Shown in pieces: positions 30,251 to 39,040 of a stretch of DNA of 64,000 bases (the first letter of the stretch is position 1; the number at the start of each line of letters is the position of its first letter). The stretch is from Nemertoderma westbladi (Eukaryota > Xenacoelomorpha > Nemertodermatida > Nemertodermatidae): assembly GCA_032718475.1 (NCBI GenBank), contig JAUCBJ010000302.1, forward strand, positions 38,490 through 102,489, written 5' to 3'. The notes under the pieces are model-generated. The model was not told the DNA's origin, did not search any database, and saw only the letters and a program-made list of their open reading frames with translations. A program made the position numbers and the translations under genes.

Positions 30251-33200
30251 TAAATAGCTTTGCTATTGGACACTATGTAGTTTGTTAGACATTAAATAGC
30301 TTCGCCATTCCACACTATGTAGTTTGTTAGACATTAAATAGCTTTACTATTGGACACTATGTAGTTTGTTAGACATTAAATAGCTTTGCTATTAGACACT
30401 ATGTAGTTTGTTAGACATTAAATAGCTTCGCCATTCCACACTATGTAGTTTGTTAGACATTAAATAGCTTCGCCATTCCACACTATGTAGTTTGTTAGAC
30501 ATTAAATAGCTTTACTATTGGACACTATGTAGTTTGTTAGACATTAAATAGCTTCGCCATTCCACACTATGTAGTTTGTTAGACATTAAATAGCTTCGCC
30601 ATTCCACACTACGTAGTTTGTTAGACATTAAATAGCTTTGCTATTGGACACTATGTAGTTTGTTAGACATTAAATAGCTTTGCTATTGGACACTATGTAG
30701 TTTGTTAGACATTAAATAGCTTCGCCATTCCACACTATGTAGTTTGTTAGACATTAAATAGCTTTGCTATTGGACACTATGTAGTTTGTTAGACATTAAA
30801 TAGCTTCGCCATTCCACACTATGTAGTTTGTTAGACATTAAATAGCTTTGCTATTGGACACTATGTAGTTTGTTAGACATTAAATAGCTTCGCCATTCCA
30901 CACTATGTAGTTTGTTAGACATTAAATAGCTTTGCTATTGGACACTATGTAGTTTGTTAGACATTAAATAGCTTCGCCATTCCACACTATGTAGTTTGTT
31001 AGACATTAAATAGCTTCGCCATTCCACACTATGTAGTTTGTTAGACATTAAATAGCTTCGCCATTCCACACTATGTAGTTTGTTAGACATTAAATAGCTT
31101 TGCTATTGGACACTATGTAGTTTGTTAGACATTAAATAGCTTCGCCATTCCACACTATGTAGTTTGTTAGACATTAAATAGCTTTGCTATTGGACACTAT
31201 GTAGTTTGTTAGACATTAAATAGCTTCGCCATTCCACACTATGTAGTTTGTTAGACATTAAATAGCTTCGCCATTCCACACTATGTAGTTTGTTAGACAT
31301 TAAATAGCTTCGCCATTCCACACTATGTAGTTTGTTAGACATTAAATAGCTTTGCTATTGGACACTATGTAGTTTGTTAGACATTAAATAGCTTTGCTAT
31401 TGGACACTATGTAGTTTGTTAGACATTAAATAGCTTCGCCATTCCACACTATGTAGTTTGTTAGACATTAAATAGCTTCGCCATTCCACACTACGTAGTT
31501 TGTTAGACATTAAATAGCTTCGCCATTCCACACTACGTAGTTTGTTAGACATTAAATAGCTTTGCTATTGGACACTATGTAGTTTGTTAGACATTAAATA
31601 GCTTTGCTATTGGACACTATGTAGTTTGTTAGACATTAAATAGCTTTGCTATTGGACACTATGTAGTTTGTTAGACATTAAATAGCTTTGCTATTGGACA
31701 CTATGTAGTTTGTTAGACATTAAATAGCTTCGCCATTCCACACTATGTAGTTTGTTAGACATTAAATAGCTTTGCTATTGGACACTATGTAGTTTGTTAG
31801 ACATTAAATAGCTTTGCTATTGGACACTATGTAGTTTGTTAGACATTAAATAGCTTTGCTATTGGACACTATGTAGTTTGTTAGACATTAAATAGCTTTG
31901 CTATTGGACACTATGTAGTTTGTTAGACATTAAATAGCTTCGCCATTCCACACTATGTAGTTTGTTAGACATTAAATAGCTTTGCTATTCCACACTATGT
32001 AGTTTGTTAGACATTAAATAGCTTTGCTATTGGACACTATGTAGTTTGTTAGACATTAAATAGCTTCGCCATTCCACACTATGTAGTTTGTTAGACATTA
32101 AATAGCTTTGCTATTGGACACTATGTAGTTTGTTAGACATTAAATAGCTTCGCCATTCCACACTATGTAGTTTGTTAGACATTAAATAGCTTTGCTATTG
32201 GACACTATGTAGTTTGTTAGACATTAAATAGCTTCGCCATTCCACACTATGTAGTTTGTTAGACATTAAATAGCTTTGCTATTGGACACTATGTAGTTTG
32301 TTAGACATTAAATAGCTTTGCTATTGGACACTATGTAGTTTGTTAGACATTAAATAGCTTCGCCATTCCACACTATGTAGTTTGTTAGACATTAAATAGC
32401 TTCGCCATTCCACACTACGTAGTTTGTTAGACATTAAATAGCTTCGCCATTCCACACTACGTAGTTTGTTAGACATTAAATAGCTTTGCTATTGGACACT
32501 ATGTAGTTTGTTAGACATTAAATAGCTTCGCCATTCCACACTATGTAGTTTGTTAGACATTAAATAGCTTTGCTATTCCACACTATGTAGTTTGTTAGAC
32601 ATTAAATAGCTTTGCTATTGGACACTATGTAGTTTGTTAGACATTAAATAGCTTCGCCATTCCACACTATGTAGTTTGTTAGACATTAAATAGCTTTGCT
32701 ATTGGACACTATGTAGTTTGTTAGACATTAAATAGCTTCGCCATTCCACACTATGTAGTTTGTTAGACATTAAATAGCTTTGCTATTGGACACTATGTAG
32801 TTTGTTAGACATTAAATAGCTTCGCCATTCCACACTATGTAGTTTGTTAGACATTAAATAGCTTCGCCATTCCACACTATGTAGTTTGTTAGACATTAAA
32901 TAGCTTCGCCATTCCACACTATGTAGTTTGTTAGACATTAAATAGCTTCGCCATTCCACACTATGTAGTTTGTTAGACATTAAATAGCTTCGCCATTCCA
33001 CACTATGTAGTTTGTTAGACATTAAATAGCTTCGCCATTCCACACTATGTAGTTTGTTAGACATTAAATAGCTTCGCCATTCCACACTATGTAGTTTGTT
33101 AGACATTAAATCGCTTCGCCATTCCACACTATGTAGTTTGTTAGACATTAAATAGCTTCGCCATTCCACACTATGTAGTTTGTTAGACATTAAATAGCTT

Positions 33201-34785
33201 TGCTATTGGACACTATGTAGTTTGTTAGACATTAAATAGCTTTGCTATTGGACACTATGTAGTTTGTTAGACATTAAATAGCTTTGCTATTGGACACTAT
33301 GTAGTTTGTTAGACATTAAATAGCTTTGCTATTGGACACTATGTAGTTTGTTAGACATTAAATAGCTTTGCTATTGGACACTATGTAGTTTGTTAGACAT
33401 TAAATAGCTTTGCTATTGGACACTATGTAGTTTGTTAGACATTAAATAGCTTCGCCATTGCACACTATGTAGTTTGTTAGACATTAAATAGCTTTGCTAT
33501 TGGACACTATGTAGTTTGTTAGACATTAAATAGCTTTGCTATTGGACACTATGTAGTTTGTTAGACATTAAATAGCTTTGCTATTGGACACTATGTAGTT
33601 TGTTAGACATTAAATAGCTTTGCTATTGGACACTATGTAGTTTGTTAGACATTAAATAGCTTTGCTATTGGACACTATGTAGTTTGTTAGACATTAAATA
33701 GCTTCGCCATTGGACACTATGTAGTTTGTTAGACATTAAATAGCTTTGCTATTGGACACTATGTAGTTTGTTAGACATTAAATAGCTTTGCTATTGGACA
33801 CTATGTAGTTTGTTAGACATTAAATAGCTTTGCTATTGGACACTATGTAGTTTGTTAGACATTAAATAGCTTTGCTATTGGACACTATGTAGTTTGTTAG
33901 ACATTAAATAGCTTCGCCATTGCACACTATGTAGTTTGTTAGACATTAAATAGCTTTGCTATTGGACACTATGTAGTTTGTTAGACATTAAATAGCTTTG
34001 CTATTGGACACTATGTAGTTTGTTAGACATTAAATAGCTTTGCTATTGGACACTATGTAGTTTGTTAGACATTAAATAGTTTTGCCATTGCACACTATGT
34101 AGTTTGTTAGACATTAAATAGCTTTACTATTAGACACTATGTAGTTTGTTAGACATTAAATAGTTTTGCCATTGCACACTATGTAGTTTGTTAGACATTA
34201 AATAGCTTTGCTATTGGACACTATGTAGTTTGTTAGACATTAAATAGTTTTGCCATTGCACACTATGTAGTTTGTTAGACATTAAATAGCTTTGCTATTG
34301 GACACTATGTAGTTTGTTAGACATTAAATAGCTTTGCTATTGGACACTATGTAGTTTGTTAGACATTAAATAGCTTTGCTATTGGACACTATGTAGTTTG
34401 TTAGACATTAAATAGCTTTGCTATTGGACACTATGTAGTTTGTTAGACATTAAATAGCTTCGCCATTGCACACTATGTAGTTTGTTAGACATTAAATAGC
34501 TTTGCTATTGGACACTATGTAGTTTGTTAGACATTAAATAGCTTTGCTATTGGACACTATGTAGTTTGTTAGACATTAAATAGCTTTGCTATTGGACACT
34601 ATGTAGTTTGTTAGACATTAAATAGTTTTGCCATTGCACACTATGTAGTTTGTTAGACATTAAATAGCTTTACTATTAGACACTATGTAGTTTGTTAGAC
34701 ATTAAATAGTTTTGCCATTGCACACTATGTAGTTTGTTAGACATTAAATAGCTTTACTATTAGACACTATGTAGTTTGTTAGACA

Positions 34786-36352
34786 TTAACCCTATTAGTA
34801 CCGGGCTATAAAATGCTGTACAAATACCGGGAGGGGGTCATATTGACCCCCCCCCCCCCCTCTAAAATCTACAAATATTTACGAAAACGTCTGATTTTTT
34901 GTTTGTACTTAGGTATCACTTGTCTGGATCCGACCGAAAAAAAGAAATTTCGAAAAAATGTACTGGGGTGGTTATATTGCAGCACCAAAATTACAAGTAG
35001 TGCACAATTTTCACAAAATTTGAAAGTTACATTTTCGGCTAATTATTTTTCAATACAGGTTTTCTGGGGTGCAAAAAACATTGGAAAATATTTAAAAATG
35101 ATATGATTACTATAAATGGCCGTTTAGTCCTCTCTGCGTAGGAAAAAAATGAAAAAAACAAGTAACCAGCACTTTTCAGGTAAAACACAAAATTTTTAAT
35201 TCACTTATACGATGCTATAAATTCACATTTTCAGGTTTTCGAGGGCGCTGATTCTAATGGAATACATTTCTAATATGCCAGATCATTGATACTTGTATTT
35301 TTCGGCGTAATTTGGCAAATTTTGGTGCTAGCACCAAATTTCGTACCCATCACCAAAAAGTACAAGTTTGCGATGTCCAGTGCTGTTTTTATGGATTCCA
35401 TCGGATTCAGGACCCTCATAAACCCGTATAACGCAAGAAACAAGGTGATACTATCTACTGATAAATTTGCATATTTTCCAAAATTTGGTGCTGGCACAAC
35501 AATTTTCACCCACTGGCGAAAAATACCAGTTTGAGAACTCTTATGAAATTTTTACTGATTCCATTGAATTCAGAACCATCACAAACCCGTATAACGCAAG
35601 AAACAAGGTGACACAATCAATTGATATATTTGACGGTTTTCAAAATTTGGTGCTAGCACCACATTTTGCACCCACATCCGAAAAATACAAGTTTGAGATG
35701 TCTAGTTCGATAATTATTTATTCCATTGAATTCAGAACAGCCATAAACCTCTAAAACGCAAGAAATAAATTGTCACAAGCAATTTTATCTATCGAATGAA
35801 TTTTCAAAATTTCGTGCTAGCACCAAAATTTGCACACAGCACCGAAAAATACAAGTTTGATACGCTTGGTGCAACTCGTATATATTTCATCGAATCCAGA
35901 ACCCCAAAAAACCCCAATTGCGTAAAAAACAAGTTTCAAACAATCAATTTACAAAATTGACATAATTCAAAATTTGGTGCTGGCACCAAAATTTGGCACC
36001 CACCGAAAAAAACAAGTTTGAAATTTCTAAATCAATTTATATGAATTCCATCAAATTTCTAACACAAAAAAAACGGTGTAAATCAAAAATAGAGATGTTA
36101 CAATTCATATTTAATGAAATGTAATTTTCAAAAAACGTCTCAAAAAAAGTGCCAAAAGTAGGGTTAAAAAATGGTGCTATAACTCGAAAAGTACCCAATA
36201 TTTTTGAAAACGGTTTTCACTACTAGGAAGACAATAGATTTTTAGGAAAAGTCATAAAATTTCAGATTCCCAACTGCGTTTGTTTCAGAATTATAATAAA
36301 AAAATCACGGGAGGGGTCATATTGACCCCCCCCCCGGGTTTAATAGGGTTAA
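34786..36352. mobile_element. piggyBac-type non-autonomous element (MITE) with TTAA target duplication
   Basis: The element proper is 34790-36348 (1559 bp), flanked on both sides by TTAA (34786-34789 and 36349-36352). Removing it and one TTAA restores an intact 42-bp satellite unit in register. The ends are inverted: the left end begins CCCTATTAGTACCGGG and the right end, read inward, begins CCCTATTAAACCCGGG (13 of 16 matching). TTAA duplication and CCC-starting ends are hallmarks of the piggyBac superfamily. A subterminal block CGGGAGGGGGTCATATTGAC followed by a C-run occurs near both ends in the same orientation and is itself a hairpin (GGGGTCA TAT TGACCCC). No transposase coding was seen; short open frames inside are unconvincing, so it would need a transposase supplied elsewhere. 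Confidence 0.88.
35280..36080. repeat. Internal ~163-bp tandem repeat of the piggyBac-type element (about 5 divergent copies)
   Basis: A core resembling the palindrome TTGGTGCTAGCACCAA recurs near 35320, 35483, 35645, 35806 and 35971, a spacing of about 160-166 bp. Each copy also carries related blocks such as AAATACAAGTTTGA, ATTCCATTGAATTCAGAAC and AACGCAAGAAACAAGGTGA. The copies are clearly diverged, so this expansion is older than the satellite units around it. Open frames crossing these copies have no recognisable protein signature. Confidence 0.75.
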
Positions 36353-37140
36353 ATAGCTTTGCTATTGGACACTACGTAGCTTGTTAGACATTAAATAGCT
36401 TTGCTATTGGACACTACGTAGTTTGTTAGACATTAAATAGCTTTGCTATTAGACACGATGTAGTTTGTTAGACATTAAATAGCTTTGCTATTAGACACTA
36501 TGTAGTTTGTTAGACATTAAATAGCTTTGCTATTAGACACTATGTAGTTTGTTAGACATTAAATAGCTTTGCTATGAGACACTATGTAGTTTGTTAGACA
36601 TTAAATAGCTTTGCTATTGGACACTATGTAGTTTGTTAGACATTAAATAGCTTTGCTATTGGACACTATGTAGTTTGTTAGAAATTAAATAGCTTTGCTA
36701 TGAGACACTATGCAGTTTGTTAGACATTAAATAGCTTTGCTATTGGACACTATGTAGTTTGTTAGACATTAAATAGCTTTGCTATTGGACACTATGTAGT
36801 TTGTTAGACATTAAATAGCTTTGCTATTGGACACTATGTAGTTTGTTAGACATTAAATAGCTTTGCTATTGGACACTATGTAGTTTGTTAGACATTAAAT
36901 AGCTTTGCTATGAGACACTATGCAGTTTGTTAGACATTAAATAGCTTTGCTATTGGACACTATGTAGTTTGTTAGACATTAAATAGCTTTGCTATTGGAC
37001 ACTATGTAGTTTGTTAGACATTAAATAGCTTTGCTATTGGACACTACGTAGTTTGTTAGACATTAAATAGCTTTGCTATTAGACACTATGTAGTTTGTTA
37101 GACATTAAATAACTTGGCTATTGGACACTACGTAGTTTGT
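36349..37140. repeat. 42-bp array, right-hand segment beyond the piggyBac-type insertion (~19 units)
   Basis: The array resumes in register at the TTAA and runs about 19 more units to TTGTTATAG at 37138-37145, again with no net indel (36382 to 37138 is 18 x 42). Nearly all units are the TGCTATTGG or TGCTATTAG type. Private point changes not common in the main block appear here: GTAGCTTGTT near 36380, ACACGATG near 36458, GCTATGAGAC units, GAAATTAAAT near 36682, TATGCAG, and AACTTGGCTATT near 37111. This fits an array edge that takes little part in homogenisation. Confidence 0.95.
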
Positions 37141-37710
37141 TATAGTCTAACTAGAGCCAGGTATTGGAGATTTCGTAATATATTGGAAACAAACTAGCAT
37201 AACTATTTTGTAGTTATTTTGAAGATTTTATAGTTTGTTAGAACCCCAATCAGCTGTTATTTGAGTCGAATTTCCGCTGGGGAGAGGTGAATTTTTATTG
37301 CGTCGAAAGTCCCCCTTATCTGCGCCCACCACGTGAAAAATACCAGGATTTCCCTTTTCGATCGACTTTTTATTGGAATTTTATATATGAAGAATTTGTA
37401 TTTTTTTAAATTTATCTTTATAAGTGTTTTCTAGCGCTTATTTCTGTCTTATAACCTGTACATATACTAATTCGTTTATTGTTTTGGTTAGATTCAGCCC
37501 TTCTGAACCAGTGGTTTTATGAAAACCTGAAACCTGGTACTCTTCACATAACTGTATACTGCAAAGTCAAATATAACAGCAGAAAGTCTGGTATACTTCA
37601 CATGGGCCTTCTTGTTAGATTCAAAAAGTAAGTGGAGACTCATCATGAGTTTGTTGGAACCACATTTAGTTACTCAGTTAGTTGAGATGAGATGATACGA
37701 ATGAACTTAC
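37141..37710. other. Unique DNA between the 42-bp array and the last confident LRR exon
   Basis: No convincing gene was found. One weak candidate exon lies at 37228-37276 on the minus strand and is listed separately. A 12-bp match to the satellite unit (TAGTTTGTTAGA, 37231-37242) occurs about 90 bp outside the array and may be a relic or the seed of it. Confidence 0.6.
37228..37276 (-). CDS. Weak candidate terminal exon of the LRR gene
   Basis: On the minus strand a good acceptor (CACCTCTCCCCAG) precedes 37276. Joined in phase 2 to the preceding exon's terminal CT it reads Leu, then GNSTQITADWGSNKL and a TAA stop at 37228-37230. The phase matches, but the sequence has no LRR or C-terminal cap signature and the short ending is unexpected for an LRR protein. 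It may be chance. Transcript data would settle it. Confidence 0.18.
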
Positions 37711-37935
37711 AGCCAAATGAGACTAGGTAGATCGTTGCACAATGAGAGACGACTCAGGGATTCTGCTGTCAGTCTGTTGTTGTGGAGTTCCATCCAGAAG
37801 AGATCGGTTAATCCTTGGAACGTTCCGGGTTGCAACGCGTTCAGTTTGTTACCGTCGAGCATCAACCAGTCGAGTTGGGAAACCGGTTGGAAGGCTCCGG
37901 GTTCGATTACAGATATCGAGTTGTTCATTAGGAGT
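37711..37935 (-). CDS. LRR protein exon (three leucine-rich repeats)
   Basis: This is a 225-bp exon, phase 2 at both ends. The acceptor is CTATCCCCAG before 37935 and the donor is GTAAGT after 37711. It encodes 75 residues forming two canonical 24-residue LRRs and one 27-residue LRR, with cores such as LMNNSISVIEPGAF, LMLDGNKLNALQPGTF and MELHNNRLTAESL. The pattern LxxLxLxxNxLxxLxxxxF is that of extracellular, typical-type LRRs. A sequon NNS is present. The preceding exon (38375-38446) joins in frame and completes the first repeat. The CT before the donor starts a further codon, so the protein continues, but no confident downstream exon was found before the 42-bp array. The precise family (receptor, Slit-like or LRR-only) cannot be told from these repeats. 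Confidence 0.88.
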
Positions 37936-38374
37936 CTGGGGATAGGGGGGTGGGGGGGGGGGGGGGGGGGGGGTGTTAATCGAATGTAGAAGAAAAGTAT
38001 ATTAGCGAAATGTAAAACATCTAAAAATGTATTATTTACTGTAAATTAATATCACAGTTAGTTTCAAAGTAGAACATATGAGATGTGTGAGAAATAAAAG
38101 TTAGTTCCCGCAGCCATTGTAAGTACTGGTTTTCCACAGCAAACATAATTAATTGTATTTGCTGTTAAGTTCGTGATTCGCACTGAATTACTTGCTTTTA
38201 CATTAAGTCTAGTACAACAGCAATGAGATATAAAGTATCATGGAGTGTTATCATAATGAATATATAATACATTATTAGGTCTTCTATGTATCTGATTAAA
38301 TGTAAAAAATGTGGTAAAATAAAAAACTTTAATCCAGAATATAGTGTAAAGTATATTCATGCAATAATACTAAC
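37936..38374 (-). other. 439-bp intron of the LRR gene with a poly-C acceptor tract
   Basis: This intron lies between exons 38375-38446 and 37711-37935. Its donor is GTTAGT (weaker than consensus) and its acceptor is CCCCTATCCCCAG. Just upstream of the acceptor the sense strand has a near-unbroken run of about 28 cytosines (22 + 6 interrupted by one A; plus-strand Gs at 37945-37973), which takes the place of the usual U-rich polypyrimidine tract. Confidence 0.75.
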
Positions 38375-38446
38375 AATTTCCTTAAATTATCCAGCCCATT
38401 AAATGCATTTGATTCTATCTTTCTTATACTGTTGTCCAATAAGACC
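38375..38446 (-). CDS. LRR protein exon (single 72-bp LRR exon)
   Basis: This is exactly 72 bp, phase 2 at both ends, one LRR of 24 residues. The acceptor is TTCGAACTTTTCAG and the donor is GTTAGT. It reads VLLDNSIRKIESNAFNGLD and then NLRK, with split codons at both ends. Joined to the LRRNT exon it makes ITLMVLLDNSIRKI, a perfect LxxLxLxxNxI core. Joined to the next exon it makes NLRKLLLMNNSI. Modular 72-bp phase-2 exons are known in many animal extracellular LRR genes. It sits at the far end of the 14.8-kb minisatellite-filled intron. The open frame upstream of 38446 is intronic. Confidence 0.82.
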
Positions 38447-38577
38447 CTGAAAAGTTCGAATAAATAGCTGATAAAGAGAACAAAATCTGGAATGCTGAAA
38501 ATGAACTGCAAAATAATTAACTTCGGAAAAGGAATTATTCAGCATGTCCAAAGTTATTTTTTAAAACTTGCATTATA
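38447..38577. other. 3' end of the giant LRR intron, not repetitive
   Basis: About 130 bp of AT-rich sequence on the minus-strand path to the acceptor at 38447. I see no other feature. Confidence 0.6.
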
Positions 38578-38664
38578 GTAGATAGAACTCTTTAGAACAC
38601 TTGTTGAAATTTAAATTAGTGTAATAGAAATCTTGATGAAACATACATTAATGTAATATAACTC
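38578..38664. repeat. Degenerate edge units of the 32-bp minisatellite
   Basis: Two to three diverged copies are recognisable (TAGAACTCTTTAGAACA, TTGTTGAAATTTAAATTAG, ATGAAACATACATTAATG). On the gene sense strand one has lost the donor GT and another reads AATGTATGT. Greater divergence than the array interior fits an old edge cut off by the LINE insertion next to it. Confidence 0.7.
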
Positions 38665-39040
38665 TTGCAGATACTACTAGGATCGGCATGCTGCATTGCA
38701 GCTGCATTTTTAAGAATGCTGCGCCGGCTTGTCGACAAAATTGCGCCGCCACAACTCCCTATCACCCATGACATTTGCTAGTTCATCCGCATCTTTAAGG
38801 CCAGTGTCCTTTAAGATGCGTCTCAAGAAAGTCATGGGCTGTCCACCATGCTTATTCACTCCATGAGGCTGCCAAAGTACAAGATTATGCACTGGCTGGT
38901 CCTCACGGCGAAAGCAATGTCCTGCAAAGCGGAGGCGATTTTGTTCTAGTGTCAAGCTTGGGGGAACCAATGAGACACCTCCAATGTTATATAGTGTCTG
39001 GTTGGAGATGTGTGCATTGTACTTGACACAATTGCAGATA
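38665..39040 (-). mobile_element. 5'-truncated LINE fragment with a 9-bp target duplication
   Basis: A 358-bp insert (38674-39031) is flanked by TTGCAGATA (38665-38673 and 39032-39040), the likely target-site duplication. It separates the degenerate edge units from the main 32-bp array. The minus strand carries the C-terminal tail of a non-LTR retrotransposon reverse transcriptase. It ends 3' with a short TAGTAG-like tail. A second, more decayed copy of the same family lies at 60232-60712, which confirms it is dispersed. Confidence 0.82.
38710..39030 (-). pseudogene. Non-LTR retrotransposon reverse transcriptase, C-terminal remnant
   Basis: The minus-strand frame is open from about 39030 to the stop at 38710-38712. 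It contains SNQTLYNIGG, LEQNRLRFAGHCFRREDQPV, LVLWQPHG, ILKDTGLKDADELANVMGDR and ELWRRNF. This series (R-LRFAGHC, LLxWxP-HG, LxDTGL, DRxxWR) is the conserved tail after the RT domain in RTE/CR1/Jockey-like LINEs. The endonuclease and RT catalytic domains are missing through 5' truncation. The clade cannot be fixed from this tail. Confidence 0.85.

Larger units (their letters stand above)
1..34789. repeat. 42-bp minisatellite/satellite array, main block (828 units, open at left edge)
   Basis: This is a head-to-tail repeat of a 42-bp unit. On the plus strand the unit reads TGTTAGACATTAAATAGC, then a variable CTTCGCCATTCCACA or CTTTGCTATTGGACA type core, then CTACGTAGTT. Unit starts fall at 1, 43, 85 and so on, and the last falls at 34777, exactly 828 periods later, so there is no net indel in 34.8 kb. 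Variation is confined to a few positions: AAATAGC/AAATCGC, CGCCATTCC/TGCTATTAG/TGCTATTGG/CGCCATTGC, ACACT/ACTCT, ACGTAG/ATGTAG and TTAGAC/TTATAC/TTCGAC/TTAGAT. Each unit holds a palindrome (ACTACGTAGT) and, in the TGCTATT variants, a 6-bp hairpin (AATAGC TTT GCTATT). Two frames stay open for long stretches only because 42 is a multiple of 3. The array continues past position 1. Confidence 0.98.

Noticed and set aside
68-33190. Dozens of minus-strand open frames reading SNKLRSVEWRSYLM-type 14-residue repeats
   Set aside because: They follow from a 42-bp (3 x 14) unit in perfect register. Frames are cut wherever a TATTAG or TATTGG variant creates a TAA or TAG, starts fall at any ATG of the repeat, a plus-strand frame is also open in places, and no promoter or flanking gene structure is seen.
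34813-35754. Open frames of 79-97 codons inside the piggyBac-type element
   Set aside because: They overlap on both strands, cross the internal repeats, and show no transposase motif.
37717-37989. Plus-strand open frames opposite the LRR exon
   Set aside because: They are antisense shadows of a well-supported LRR exon; one ends in a glycine run coded by the G homopolymer.
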